Positions 49,936 to 59,105 of a stretch of DNA of 64,000 nucleotides are shown here, piece after piece. How positions within the stretch are numbered: position 1 is the stretch's first letter; each line of letters starts with the position of its first letter. The translations under genes were made by a program, and so were the position numbers. A model generated the notes under the pieces. It saw only the letters and a program-made list of their open reading frames with translations, was not told where the DNA came from and did no database searches. Source of the stretch: Blastomonas sp. AAP53 (GTDB taxonomy: Bacteria; Pseudomonadota; Alphaproteobacteria; Sphingomonadales; Sphingomonadaceae); contig NZ_ANFZ01000006.1 of NCBI RefSeq assembly GCF_000331245.1, positions 310,001-374,000 of the forward strand, given 5' to 3'.

Positions 49936-51333
49936 ATGGTAAGGGCAGGCCGTTCATACTGGCTGGCATTGCTGGCCGCGAGCGCACTGGTAGCGCCGCA
50001 AACCGCATCAGCACAAAGTGCCCGCGAACAGGCGCTGGAAGAGCGACTGGCGCGGCTGGAGGCGGAGATGACGGCGCTGCGCGCCGATCTCGTCTCCGCC
50101 CGCGATGCCCAGGCACAGACAGCAGCCGCTGCGACCGAGGCGACAGCGCGCAGCGAGGAGGCGGTCACCCGTCTGGCGACGCTCGAAAGCAAGCCGACCG
50201 CGCCCGCCGAGGGTTTCCGCGTTGGCAGCACCACGTTCAAGCTGGGCGGTTTCGTCAAGGCGGTCGCGAGCGCCACGCGCTATGACGACGGCATGCTGGC
50301 AGGCGGTTCGCTCGGCAAGGAGTTCTACCTGCCGCAGCAGATCCCGGTCGGCGGAACCTCGACCCGCGATTTCATGGCCAACGCGCGGCAGACGCGATTG
50401 TTCTTCACCAGCTCGACCCCGGTCGGCGGCAAGGACGTCAAGAGCCACATCGAGTTCGACTTTGCGCTGGCGACGGCTCCTGCAGGCGCACAGCGTGCAA
50501 CCAACGCCTATACGCCGACGCTGCGCCGGGCCTTTCTGACATTCGATCGCTTCCTGATCGGCCAGGAGTGGACCACCTTCCAGAACCCTGCGCTGCTGCC
50601 CGAAAGCACCGATTTCGTCGGCCCGCTCGAAGGCACGGTGTTCGTCCGGCAGATGATGGTCCAGTACCGCCAGCCGCTGGGGCAGGGGCTGGACCTGTAT
50701 CTCGCGCTGGAAAATCCGCAGACCGAGACGGTGAACACCACCAATGCCGCGCTCGCCGACAACGATCAGGATCGCGTTCCCGACCTCGTCGGCAAGCTGG
50801 TCTACAAGGCGGCGGGGCTCGACCTGCATCTGGCCGGGCTGGTGCGCCAGCTTTCGGTGCATGATGGCGGCAACGGCGATGATGCGCTGGGCTGGGGCGT
50901 GTCGGCAGGTGGCCGGTTCGCCTTCGGTCCGGACAAGCGCCACGATATCCGTCTCAGCGCGACCTATGGCAATGGCATCGGGCGGTATCTTGGCTTGGGC
51001 TATGCGCCCGACGCGCTTTACGATCGCGGCGCGCTGGGCAACCGGCTGGTCAATGTCGGCAACTTCGCGGGCTTTGCGTCGCTCAAGCTGGGCTGGACCG
51101 CCAATGTGCGGTCCACATTTGCTGCCGGGTATCAGCATGCCGACTATCCTGATCGCATCACGGTGCCGGGCCTTGCCAACGTGTCCGCCTACAGCCTGGC
51201 CGCCAATCTGTTCTGGTCACCGGTCAAAAATCTCGACATCGGCATAGAGGTGCGTCACGCCGGGCGTGAGGTGGCCAACGGCCTGAAGGGACAGATGGAC
51301 CGCGTCGAGATGGCGGCAAAATACACCTTCTAA
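49936..51333 (+). CDS. DcaP-like trimeric outer-membrane porin
   Basis: The 465-residue protein has a signal peptide ending TASAQS. A coiled coil of about 60 residues follows (EERLARLEAEMTALRADL), then a beta barrel opening FKLGGFVKAVASATRYD and closing MAAKYTF with terminal Phe. This matches DcaP porins, which pass dicarboxylates and other small anions. The segment GQEWTTFQNPALLPES is typical of the family. It is followed 20 bp later by an MFS permease, so the pair likely brings one substrate across both membranes. A GAGGAG site precedes the ATG. Confidence 0.88.
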   Translation: MVRAGRSYWLALLAASALVAPQTASAQSAREQALEERLARLEAEMTALRADLVSARDAQAQTAAAATEATARSEEAVTRLATLESKPTAPAEGFRVGSTTFKLGGFVKAVASATRYDDGMLAGGSLGKEFYLPQQIPVGGTSTRDFMANARQTRLFFTSSTPVGGKDVKSHIEFDFALATAPAGAQRATNAYTPTLRRAFLTFDRFLIGQEWTTFQNPALLPESTDFVGPLEGTVFVRQMMVQYRQPLGQGLDLYLALENPQTETVNTTNAALADNDQDRVPDLVGKLVYKAAGLDLHLAGLVRQLSVHDGGNGDDALGWGVSAGGRFAFGPDKRHDIRLSATYGNGIGRYLGLGYAPDALYDRGALGNRLVNVGNFAGFASLKLGWTANVRSTFAAGYQHADYPDRITVPGLANVSAYSLAANLFWSPVKNLDIGIEVRHAGREVANGLKGQMDRVEMAAKYTF

Positions 51334-51353
51334 CAACACACAAAGGAGTGGGG

Positions 51354-53027
51354 ATGATGGCTACAATTCCGGAGGATGCTTTACCCAAGCATCACCAGGC
51401 GACGCAGGGGGAGAAGCTGGTCATCGCCGCTTCGTCCCTTGGCACGGTGTTCGAATGGTATGATTTCTACCTGTACGGCCTGCTGGCAACCTATATCTCG
51501 GCGCAGTTCTTTTCGGGCGTCAACGAGACGACGGGCTTCATCTTCGCGCTTGCCGCCTTTGCCGCCGGGTTCGCGGTGCGACCCTTCGGCGCGCTCGTCT
51601 TCGGGCGGATCGGCGATCTGGTCGGTCGCAAGAACACGTTCCTGGTGACGATGGGGATCATGGGCATTTCGACCTTCGCGGTCGGCCTGCTGCCCAGCTA
51701 CACCTCGATCGGCGTCGCGGCTCCGATCATCCTGGTCGCGCTGCGTCTGGCACAGGGGCTTGCGCTCGGCGGTGAATATGGCGGCGCGGCAACTTACGTC
51801 GCCGAACATGCCCCCGAGGGCAAACGTGGGCTGTATACCAGCTGGATCCAGACCACGGCGACCTTCGGGCTGTTCGCGGCCTTGCTGGTGGTCATCGGTT
51901 TCCGCTTCGCGCTGGGCGAAGAGGCATTCGCGGCCTGGGGTTGGCGCCTGCCGTTCCTGATCTCGATCGTCCTGCTGGGCGTGTCGATGTGGATCCGCCT
52001 GCAGCTCAACGAAAGCCCCGTCTTCCAGAAGATGAAGGACGAAGGCACCACCTCCAAGGCACCGCTGACCGAAGCGTTCGCTCAATGGGGCAACCTGCGC
52101 TGGGTCATCATCGCGCTGCTGGGGGCTGTGATGGGGCAGGCGGTGGTCTGGTACGCCGGGCAGTTCTACGCCTTGTTCTTCCTGGAAAAGACGCTGCGGG
52201 TCGATGGTGCGACGGCGAACATCCTGATTGCGATTGCATTGGCACTGGCAACGCCGTTCTTCGTGTTCTTCGGCTGGCTTTCGGACAAGATCGGCCGCAA
52301 GCCGATCATCCTGGGCGGTTGCGCGCTGGCAGCGATCACCTACTTCCCGCTGTTCGGCGCACTGACTCAGGCCGCCAACCCTGCGCTGGCTGAAGCGCAG
52401 ATTTCGGCCCCGGTCAGCATCACTGCCCACCAGGACGAGTGCTCGTTCCAGTTCGATCCGATCGGCAAGAACACCTTCGACACCTCCAGCTGCGACATCG
52501 CCAAGACCTATCTGGCCAAGGCGGGCGTCAGCTACACCAATGTCGAGGCACCTGCAGGCACGGTGGCGACGGTCAGCGTTGGCGATACGGTGTTCACCGC
52601 CCCCAATCCGGACGCATTGCAGGGCGATGCCAAGAAGGCTGCGATCAAGGCATTTCAGGATGACCTGAAGGCCGGGCTGGTCAAGGTCGGCTATCCTGAG
52701 AAGGCGGACAATGCCCGCATCGACAAGGTGGCCGTGGTGGCGATCCTGTGGGCGTTGGCGATGCTGGTGACGATGGTCTACGGGCCGATTGCAGCCCTGC
52801 TGGTGGAACTGTTCCCCACCCGCATCCGCTATACCTCGATGTCGCTGCCCTATCATATCGGCAACGGCTGGTTCGGCGGCTTCCTGCCGACCACTGCCTT
52901 CGCAATGGTCGCTGCCACTGGCAATATCTATTACGGTCTGTGGTATCCGGTGGTCGTGGCAGCAGCAACCGTGGTGATCGGTCTGCTGTTCCTGCCCGAA
53001 ACCTTCCGCCGCAACATCGACGACTAA
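51354..53027 (+). CDS. MFS metabolite:H+ symporter with a long inserted loop
   Basis: The 557-residue permease belongs to the metabolite:H+ symporter group (ProP, ShiA, KgtP-like): VFEWYDFYLYGLLA in helix 1, GRIGDLVGRKNTFL between helices 2 and 3, and LGGEYGGAATYVAEH. About 115 residues (roughly 340-455) are inserted in the C-terminal half after FGALTQAANPAL, before the helix starting AVVAILWALAML. The insert has two cysteines (C363, C380) and looks soluble, so it is probably a periplasmic domain. The substrate is likely an organic acid, given acs and the porin. The ATG at 51354 follows AGGAG. Confidence 0.88.
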   Translation: MMATIPEDALPKHHQATQGEKLVIAASSLGTVFEWYDFYLYGLLATYISAQFFSGVNETTGFIFALAAFAAGFAVRPFGALVFGRIGDLVGRKNTFLVTMGIMGISTFAVGLLPSYTSIGVAAPIILVALRLAQGLALGGEYGGAATYVAEHAPEGKRGLYTSWIQTTATFGLFAALLVVIGFRFALGEEAFAAWGWRLPFLISIVLLGVSMWIRLQLNESPVFQKMKDEGTTSKAPLTEAFAQWGNLRWVIIALLGAVMGQAVVWYAGQFYALFFLEKTLRVDGATANILIAIALALATPFFVFFGWLSDKIGRKPIILGGCALAAITYFPLFGALTQAANPALAEAQISAPVSITAHQDECSFQFDPIGKNTFDTSSCDIAKTYLAKAGVSYTNVEAPAGTVATVSVGDTVFTAPNPDALQGDAKKAAIKAFQDDLKAGLVKVGYPEKADNARIDKVAVVAILWALAMLVTMVYGPIAALLVELFPTRIRYTSMSLPYHIGNGWFGGFLPTTAFAMVAATGNIYYGLWYPVVVAAATVVIGLLFLPETFRRNIDD

Positions 53028-53050
53028 GCCCGGATCGGGTGAGACTTGAT

Positions 53051-53090
53051 GCCAGCGTGCCCGTTCATCCAGGCACGCTGGCTTTTCTTT
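53051..53090 (+). terminator. Intrinsic terminator of the porin-permease operon
   Basis: An 11-bp perfect stem (GCCAGCGTGCC / GGCACGCTGGC) with a 10-nt loop is followed by TTTTCTTT. It begins 24 nt after the permease stop and lies between convergent genes. Confidence 0.9.
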
Positions 53091-53096
53091 GGGTGA

Positions 53097-53804
53097 TCAG
53101 TCCGACAGGCTGCGGCGGAACCGGATGTTGATGAGCCGGTCCTCCAGCACGCGGCCGACGCCGTAGAGGATGGCAAACAGGACGGCGAAGACATAGGCCG
53201 AAGTGGGCGACTGCTTGTTGCCCTGTTCCTTCTCCTTGTCCTTTTCCTTCGATTTCTCGTCCTTTTTCGGCTTTTCCGGCGCGGGTGCGCCCAGGAACTG
53301 GTCGATCGGATGAAGGGTGCGGACCTTTTTCTCCTCCTCCTTCTTCTTTTCTTCCTGCAGCTTCTTTTCGGCTGCGGTCGGCGGGCCCTCGAGCAGGCCG
53401 ATGCCCACGATCAACTGGCCAAAGGCCACAAACAGCAGCGGCGCCAGAAAGCAGAACAGCAATGCCTTGCTGACCATGCGATAGCGCAACAGCGCCCCGC
53501 CTTCGTTCTGCTCGACCTGCAGGATGCCCTCATCGTAGATCGACATCCGGTCCTGTGCCAGCTGGTCCTTCTTGGTGAAGGTCAGCGTATCGCCTGCACG
53601 ATCGAAGCTGGTACCAGGTGCCAGAAAGAACGGCTCCAGCCGGTCGAAAGCCTCGGCTGCGGACTGGCCCGGGGCGAGCGGAACGCTGCCACGGACTGTC
53701 CAGATCCAGTCGATCATTCGCATATTGGGCTTGCTCTGGTCGGAATGGCCGTGATCGGGCAGCGGATGGCTCGTGGTGTCGAGCATCTGGGTCCGGTCGA
53801 TCAT
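53097..53804 (-). CDS. Membrane protein with a Lys/Glu-rich linker, unknown function
   Basis: The 235-residue protein has a soluble N-terminal part of about 105 residues (RGSVPLAPGQSAAEAFDRLEPFF region). A membrane helix follows (ALLFCFLAPLLFVAFGQLIVGIGLL), then a highly charged stretch of about 60 residues full of EEKKK and KEKDKEKE, and a second helix (YVFAVLFAILYGVGRVLE). I do not recognise a family. Its ATG overlaps the stop of the sterol-desaturase-like gene, so the two are co-translated and may act together at the membrane. Confidence 0.75.
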   Translation of the reverse strand: MIDRTQMLDTTSHPLPDHGHSDQSKPNMRMIDWIWTVRGSVPLAPGQSAAEAFDRLEPFFLAPGTSFDRAGDTLTFTKKDQLAQDRMSIYDEGILQVEQNEGGALLRYRMVSKALLFCFLAPLLFVAFGQLIVGIGLLEGPPTAAEKKLQEEKKKEEEKKVRTLHPIDQFLGAPAPEKPKKDEKSKEKDKEKEQGNKQSPTSAYVFAVLFAILYGVGRVLEDRLINIRFRRSLSD

Positions 53805-54811
53805 TCTGCTCGCACCGGCTGGGTTTCGCCGAACAGACCACTGTCTGCGTCGGCCTTGCCAAAGCGTGCCTTCATCGTTTTCCAGCCTTCGGTAAACGGG
53901 TAGCTCATCTGCTCGCGGATCGACATGCGGCGGCCGCCTTCCATGCCCAGCAGTTCTGCCTCGCCATCGACACAGGTGCCGAACATCCGGTCGATGAAGA
54001 TGAAGGTGCTGGCATAGTTGCTGCGCGTCGCTTCAAAATCCTGCGAGTGATGCAAGCTGTGATGTTCGGTCGTGTTGAACAGGTACCGCCACCAGGCCGG
54101 CGTGTTGAAGCGCACGTTGATGTGCTGATACACCCCGACCGACATTCCGATGGCGCCTGCGAGCAATGCTGCACGCGGCAGGAAGTCGAACAGCCCGCCG
54201 ATGCCCAAGCCGATCAGGAACAGCTCCACGGGATTGCCGACCGCGCCCTTGTTGATATTCAGCTGGGTGATGTAATGGTGCACCGAGTGCGTCAACCACA
54301 GCGGGTACCAGTTGTGCATGCCGCGATGCATCCAGTACTGGCCAAAGTCGAAGATGAACAGGATCGCGAAGGCCTGAACCAGCAAGGGCAGGCCGGTGAA
54401 CCACGAAAACTTGGCCCAGTCGAAGCTGGCCATGAGCCCTTCGAGGATCACATCGGCTCCGATGTAGTTATCGACCATGTTGAGGATAGTGTAGCCAAGA
54501 CCGACGTAGAACAGGTCGGTGACGCATTCCTTCCATGTCAGCTGCCAGCTTTCGAAGCGCGGATTGACCCATTCCAGCGCGAGCAGCAGGACCTTGAAGG
54601 CAATGCCGATGCCGATCGCGGTCGAGGCCTTGGCGATCGAGTTGGGCGCATAATACCAGAACGCGATCATCGCAAAGAGCACGGCGGGCTGGAAGTAGGT
54701 GAAGACGAACTGCTTGATCGGCCCGCCCTGGACACGGGGAACATTTTCCCATCCGATGGTCACCGGGGCCTGCGCTCCGATCACCCGATTGCCTACGCGC
54801 ACTCCGTTCAT
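53801..54811 (-). CDS. Sterol desaturase / fatty acid hydroxylase family protein
   Basis: The 336-residue membrane protein has four or more helices and the three histidine clusters of the di-iron hydroxylase superfamily: HRGMH (162-166), HSVHH (175-179) and HHSLHH (250-255). Members hydroxylate or desaturate lipids such as fatty acids, carotenoids or sterols. The lipid substrate here is unknown. The ATG at 54811 is used; a GTG at 54838 would add nine residues. It is followed by an overlapping gene for a two-helix protein that could be an accessory. Confidence 0.88.
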   Translation of the reverse strand: MNGVRVGNRVIGAQAPVTIGWENVPRVQGGPIKQFVFTYFQPAVLFAMIAFWYYAPNSIAKASTAIGIGIAFKVLLLALEWVNPRFESWQLTWKECVTDLFYVGLGYTILNMVDNYIGADVILEGLMASFDWAKFSWFTGLPLLVQAFAILFIFDFGQYWMHRGMHNWYPLWLTHSVHHYITQLNINKGAVGNPVELFLIGLGIGGLFDFLPRAALLAGAIGMSVGVYQHINVRFNTPAWWRYLFNTTEHHSLHHSQDFEATRSNYASTFIFIDRMFGTCVDGEAELLGMEGGRRMSIREQMSYPFTEGWKTMKARFGKADADSGLFGETQPVRAE

Positions 54812-54955
54812 GGGCCTGTACTCGCAATAATGCCCCACGCGCCCGGTGCGCTGGCGGGGTCAGGTTGAAATCGTCCGTCCCGCTACCCTTGTAAAATCCA
54901 GCCCATCACGCCAGACGGCATTATGGTATAGTTGCCATAGACTGGATTGATGGGC

Positions 54956-55882
54956 TCATTCGGTTCGGGCCGGTACCGGGGTGATGATGAAATGGTCGTG
55001 GACCTGCGGTTGATCTGGCTGATCGAGCCTGGCTTTCAGGCCTGATTGCAGCTCGCGGATGGCCCCGGCGGGCAGTTCCAGCCGATGTTCGTCGGGATGC
55101 GACAGAGCCTCATGCCCGTAATCGCGGCCCGGCGTGCGGGTCATCTCGATATGTGCGCCCAGAACGGCGCGGATCGGATGGTGCTTGGCAAAGGCGGCCA
55201 GGCGATCGATGCTCGCGCGGTTGTCTGGAAGGAAATTCACCGGAATGTACAGCCGCCCCGGATAGAGCGTGTCGCCCGAGATCAGGATCTTGAGGCGCGG
55301 ATCATACACCATGATGGCCGCTGCCTGATGACCGGGGGTGGGCAGAATGCGCAGCGCACGTCCGCCCAGATCGTAGGTTGCAATCTGATCGGGCCAGCTG
55401 CCGATGCCGAAGAAGCTGGCGACATCGGCAGGCTTGAGCCCGACAACGGTGGTATCGGGTCGCTCGCGAAAGGCCGCGTCGCCTGCGATATGGTCGCCAT
55501 GGCTGTGGCTGTGGGCCACGATCAGCGGAATGGATGTGCGCTTGTGCGCCGCCAGCCATTCGCCGATCAGATGATCGACCACCGGTCTTATCCGGCCATT
55601 TTCCGCGCCGCTGTCGATCAGCAGCACCTTGTCGCGTCCGAACAGCAGATAGAGGAACGGCGCTTCGAAATTGGTGGCGATCGACTGGCGGATGACAAAG
55701 GTGTCCGCATCGAGCGCCTGGACCTGTGTGGCGGGCTCCGCCCCGTTGGTGCCGTCGATCCAGCGTTCCGGGAAAAGATGGGGCGGTGCAGCGGCTTTTG
55801 CCCCGGTCGATGGGGTGCCAAGCAGGCACCCCATTACCAAAACCGCTGCACCAGCCCGGACAGAAGGCATCAGTTTTGCCAT
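54956..55882 (-). CDS. Exported metallo-beta-lactamase-fold hydrolase
   Basis: The 308-residue protein has an N-terminal export signal with a possible lipobox (VMGC, Cys 19). The metallo-beta-lactamase zinc motif is AHSHSHGDH, giving HxHxDH at residues 126-131. A further histidine is in LPTPGHQAAA, the Asp ligand is in ISGDTLYPG, and the last His is in VLGAHIEMT. The substrate is not evident; MBL-fold enzymes include lactonases and thioesterases. It lies 11 bp downstream of the TonB-dependent receptor gene on the same strand and is probably co-expressed with it. Confidence 0.85.
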   Translation of the reverse strand: MAKLMPSVRAGAAVLVMGCLLGTPSTGAKAAAPPHLFPERWIDGTNGAEPATQVQALDADTFVIRQSIATNFEAPFLYLLFGRDKVLLIDSGAENGRIRPVVDHLIGEWLAAHKRTSIPLIVAHSHSHGDHIAGDAAFRERPDTTVVGLKPADVASFFGIGSWPDQIATYDLGGRALRILPTPGHQAAAIMVYDPRLKILISGDTLYPGRLYIPVNFLPDNRASIDRLAAFAKHHPIRAVLGAHIEMTRTPGRDYGHEALSHPDEHRLELPAGAIRELQSGLKARLDQPDQPQVHDHFIITPVPARTE

Positions 55883-55893
55883 GTCCGGCGCGG

Positions 55894-58335
55894 TCAGTAT
55901 CTGAGCCGTGCCTCGATGCCGATCACCCGGGGGGTCAACACCGAACGCCCGTAATAGCGCGAGATCACGCCACCATTGACGAAGCCGAAGCGGCTGCGAT
56001 CGTTGCTGATTCCGGTCACGGCATATTCGTTGGTCAGGTTGTTGGCGAACAGCGACACCTCGTAGGAATCGCCCATCTGGTAGGTGATGGCGGCGCGGTG
56101 CGTCAGATAATCGGGCAATGTCTCACCGAAGCCCCGATTGCCGACCCGGCTCAGGATGTTGCCGGTATAGGTCGCGGTCCAGTTGAGTTTCAGCTCGCTG
56201 TTGTCGCCCACCGGAACCACGTAATCTGCGGCAATCGACCCGCTGTGCTTGGCCGATCCGGGCAGACGGTCGCCATCGAATACGCCGACACGAACAAACT
56301 TGGGTCGGACACTGGCAACCTGGCTGTTGCGGATCTGCAGCAGGTTGGGAACATCCGCTGTCAGCTGCGCGTCGAGATAGGAATAGTTCCCCCGCAGCGA
56401 GAATTCCGGCGTGATCTGCGCTCTGAAGGAGACATCGAACCCTCGGTTACGCGCGGCACCGCCGTTGGTCAGGATACCGATCCCGCCGAATTCCGTTGCA
56501 CTTGCCAGCTGAATTCCATCCCAGTTGACCTGGAATACCGACAGATTCATCGAAAGCCTTTTGTCGAACATGCTTGCACGGACGCCCAGCTCGATGTTCT
56601 CGGTCTCGTCCGGAGAATAGAACAATTCATTTGGCAGCGCGCAAATGTTCTGCTGGTTCAGGTTGAGCGGAAGCACGCATGGTGCCGCCCCGGTATTTGC
56701 GCCACCCAGCCTGTATCCGGTGCTGTAGGTCAAATAGACCAGTGCATCGTCACCAAATTTGTAAGAGGTGTTTGCCTTGTAGACAACGCCGGACGCGCTT
56801 GCCTGACCCTGGCTGGAAGGAATATCGTCATCGCTGGCGACCGGCCCGTCAAAATAGGGCAGGGTCGATCCGCCAAAACGTTCGAGATCATAGCCGTAAT
56901 ACCGCAAACCGCCGGTAATCTGCCATTCTGGCGTAACGTTATAGGTGAGCTCACCAAATATCGCACGTTCCTTGATGCTGTTGCGTCCAAACGAGGCATA
57001 TTCGTTGTCGTCGGCATTGGGGATGACGCCGAACGCTGTGCCAGTGGGCGAGGCACCAAAGCCCGGAATGAACTCGCGATAGCTGTTACGAGAATTCGAG
57101 TTATTGTAAAATGCGCCGAGAACCCAATTGAACGGCCCGCCATGCGTCGACAACAGTCGAATTTCCTGGTTGAATTGCTTGGTGCTGGCATTGGAACGGG
57201 TGAATCCGGTGAACGCCGGGAAGCCCTCATAGCCATAGTCAAGGTCGAGCAACAGGTCGGTGACGTCGACCGAGCCCTGGTTGGTCGTCTTGGTGTAGGC
57301 CGTGGAAGAGATCAGCTGTGCAAAATCGCCGATCTGCGCTTCGACTTCAAGGCTGAGCAGATGGGCTCGCCGGGTCGCAGGCTCCAGTACACGCCACGGG
57401 CCTTCATAGCGGCCTTCGCCGAGAACACCGCCACCATTAGCCTGACGGCCCTCGGTCTTCACCTCCTGGAATGCATAGGTCAGGTAGACCTTTGTCGTGT
57501 CCAGCGTCAGACCCAGCTGGTTACGGGTTGTGAAGGTCTTGCCATAGTTCACGTCCCGCTCACGTTTCAAATTGGCGGCCTGCTGCGCTGGCGTACCCAA
57601 CGGATTGGAGGCGGGCCCAGGTTGCGGCAAGGACACGCCGATTGTCTGCACCGTGAACGGATAATCGATGAAGCCCGGATCGTAGAAATAGCCGGTGGCG
57701 CTGCGGAATGCCAGCAGATCGCTGATGATCGGCAGATTGATGACCCCGTCGAACACATGGCCAATGTCTTTGCTCTGCTCCATCGCAAACGCGCGGGCGT
57801 GGACACTGCCCGATATCTTTGTGGGGTCCGGGCGTTCCGGAATATAGCGGATGGCTCCCGCCAGTGTGCCAAGGCCATAGAGCGTTCCTTGAGGTCCAAG
57901 CAGGACCTCGACGCGCGCCATGTCGATCAGCTTGAAATCGAAATAGAGCGGCACTTCGCCCAGATAAATTCCGATAGCGCTATTGCCGTTGTCCGCAAAG
58001 GTGCTGCTGTCGTCGGCGGAGAGACCGCGCATCACGATGGTGCCGGCGCCGCGTGGCCCGGTGTCCGTGATCGTGATGCCCGGCGTAAAGGCCCCCAGGT
58101 CGCGAATATCGTTCAGGCGCTGATCCGCCAGTTCGTCGGCACCGATGGCCGAGACGTTCATCGGCACGTCTTGCAGCGATAGTGCACGACGCGTGGCGGT
58201 CACCACGATGACATTGCCGGGCTCGCCGTCAGTCTCGGCTTCCTGCGCGGACTCCTGCGCGAAGGCCGGTGCAGCGCTTACGCCCATCAGCATGGTTGCG
58301 CCCATCAGCGCTGTACGGAACATTGTATTTGTCAT
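55894..58335 (-). CDS. TonB-dependent receptor
   Basis: The 813-residue outer-membrane receptor has a signal peptide (MLMGVSAAPAFA) and a TonB box region NVIVVTATRR. The plug contains LQDVPMNVSAIGADELADQR and RVEVLLGPQGTLYGLGTLAGAI, and the barrel ends GIEARLRY. This is the type expanded in sphingomonads for uptake of large or scarce substrates, not a clear siderophore subtype. The ligand is unknown; the adjacent MBL-fold hydrolase suggests an ester or lactone compound. The ATG at 58335 has AGGGGGG upstream, rather than a start at 58377. Confidence 0.9.
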   Translation of the reverse strand: MTNTMFRTALMGATMLMGVSAAPAFAQESAQEAETDGEPGNVIVVTATRRALSLQDVPMNVSAIGADELADQRLNDIRDLGAFTPGITITDTGPRGAGTIVMRGLSADDSSTFADNGNSAIGIYLGEVPLYFDFKLIDMARVEVLLGPQGTLYGLGTLAGAIRYIPERPDPTKISGSVHARAFAMEQSKDIGHVFDGVINLPIISDLLAFRSATGYFYDPGFIDYPFTVQTIGVSLPQPGPASNPLGTPAQQAANLKRERDVNYGKTFTTRNQLGLTLDTTKVYLTYAFQEVKTEGRQANGGGVLGEGRYEGPWRVLEPATRRAHLLSLEVEAQIGDFAQLISSTAYTKTTNQGSVDVTDLLLDLDYGYEGFPAFTGFTRSNASTKQFNQEIRLLSTHGGPFNWVLGAFYNNSNSRNSYREFIPGFGASPTGTAFGVIPNADDNEYASFGRNSIKERAIFGELTYNVTPEWQITGGLRYYGYDLERFGGSTLPYFDGPVASDDDIPSSQGQASASGVVYKANTSYKFGDDALVYLTYSTGYRLGGANTGAAPCVLPLNLNQQNICALPNELFYSPDETENIELGVRASMFDKRLSMNLSVFQVNWDGIQLASATEFGGIGILTNGGAARNRGFDVSFRAQITPEFSLRGNYSYLDAQLTADVPNLLQIRNSQVASVRPKFVRVGVFDGDRLPGSAKHSGSIAADYVVPVGDNSELKLNWTATYTGNILSRVGNRGFGETLPDYLTHRAAITYQMGDSYEVSLFANNLTNEYAVTGISNDRSRFGFVNGGVISRYYGRSVLTPRVIGIEARLRY

Positions 58336-58682
58336 GGATCGACCCCCCTTCAAAGGTGAGCCTTTCACAAATGACACCCCACTCCCTTGGCGCTCTGGCT
58401 AGGCCGGCACCTTGCATGCCGTTTTCCGGCATGATTGTTTTGTCGTCTGCATCCCGCGCCCCTGAGCGCGCAGGCGGTATCCGTCGCATGGAGCCGATGG
58501 GGCCCATGCGCTGTCTTCGATCGCCAGCTTTGGTCTGCAGATCCGGGTGGCTGCACCGTGTGACCGGTGGAAGCGGCGAACCGCAACCCCTGTGTCAGCA
58601 TCCGTACAAGCTGCCCTTCGATCCACGAAACCTCACTGCACGATTAGTGGTTTTCCTGATTTCGCCGTGTCTGCGGCGATGT

Positions 58683-58710
58683 CCATTACGGTATGGATAT
58701 TACGTAATGG
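58683..58710. promoter_or_regulatory. Inverted repeat with ATTAC/GTAAT half-sites
   Basis: CCATTACG (58683-58690) and CGTAATGG (58703-58710) form 8-bp arms. The right arm also lies in a perfect palindrome ATTACGTAAT (58699-58708), and a further GTAAT follows at 58718-58722. The same pentamers recur in the palindrome at 59020-59045. Confidence 0.5.
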
Positions 58711-59019
58711 GTCAAGCGTAATATTTGTGCACCTGCTCAGTGTGATTCGAAATCATGTTGCGGTGCACAAGAATGCCGCTTTTCTGCTGGTTTTGGCCGC
58801 AACCCCTGTGGCCATGGACGAACGGCTGAAAGCGCATCCGGGCAGGTCAGGGAAGGCCGAGATGCGAATCGCCCCGGTGGAGCCTGCACAAGCGCGATTC
58901 GCGCCGACCATTTCAAAACGCTTGGTTTTCCGAAGATATGCAGGGTGATGGGGGGCTTGATACGGCCATGGCGGGCAGATGCAGGCTTGAAAGGAGCCGA
59001 CCCGCGCTCGACGGCAGGT

Positions 59020-59045
59020 TATTACCAAATTTATCGTTGGTAATA
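59020..59045. promoter_or_regulatory. Palindrome TATTACCAA-N8-TTGGTAATA upstream of the ABC transporter
   Basis: Nine-base perfect arms are separated by 8 nt, ending 60 bp before the start of the substrate-binding protein gene. The size and spacing suit a dimeric or tetrameric repressor such as a ribbon-helix-helix protein. The NikR-like regulator encoded in the same operon is the first candidate. Confidence 0.55.
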
Positions 59046-59105
59046 TTTTTCGATGGACAAGCTCTCGGCATGGGGTGATGCTGCACTGCGAAAGGGGATC
59101 GAATC

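Larger units (their letters stand above)
58336..59105. other. 770-bp divergent control region between the TonB receptor and the carboxylase operon
   Basis: No convincing gene is seen on either strand. The region contains a small hairpin (CATGCCG / CGGCATG, 58415-58433, followed by ATTGTTTT) and a palindrome cluster at 58683-58722. A longer palindrome lies at 59020-59045, close to the ABC-transporter gene. I looked for the conserved segments of the guanidine-I (ykkC) riboswitch and did not find them. The unusual length suggests complex control or a decayed gene. Confidence 0.55.

Noticed and set aside
58405-58419. Possible sigma-54 promoter (CGGCAC-N5-ATGC)
   Set aside because: The GG and GC spacing is right, but the -12 element is off consensus, it overlaps a hairpin, and it is nearly 700 bp from the operon. 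Chance is a sufficient explanation.
58547-58948. 133-codon open frame in the long control region
   Set aside because: No signal peptide, domain or ribosome-binding site, and the composition is mixed. It crosses the palindrome cluster at 58683-58722, so a regulatory role fits better.
58336-59105. Guanidine-I (ykkC) riboswitch ahead of the carboxylase operon
   Set aside because: Looked for because of the operon content. None of the conserved core segments was seen by eye on the plus strand; a covariance-model search would be decisive.
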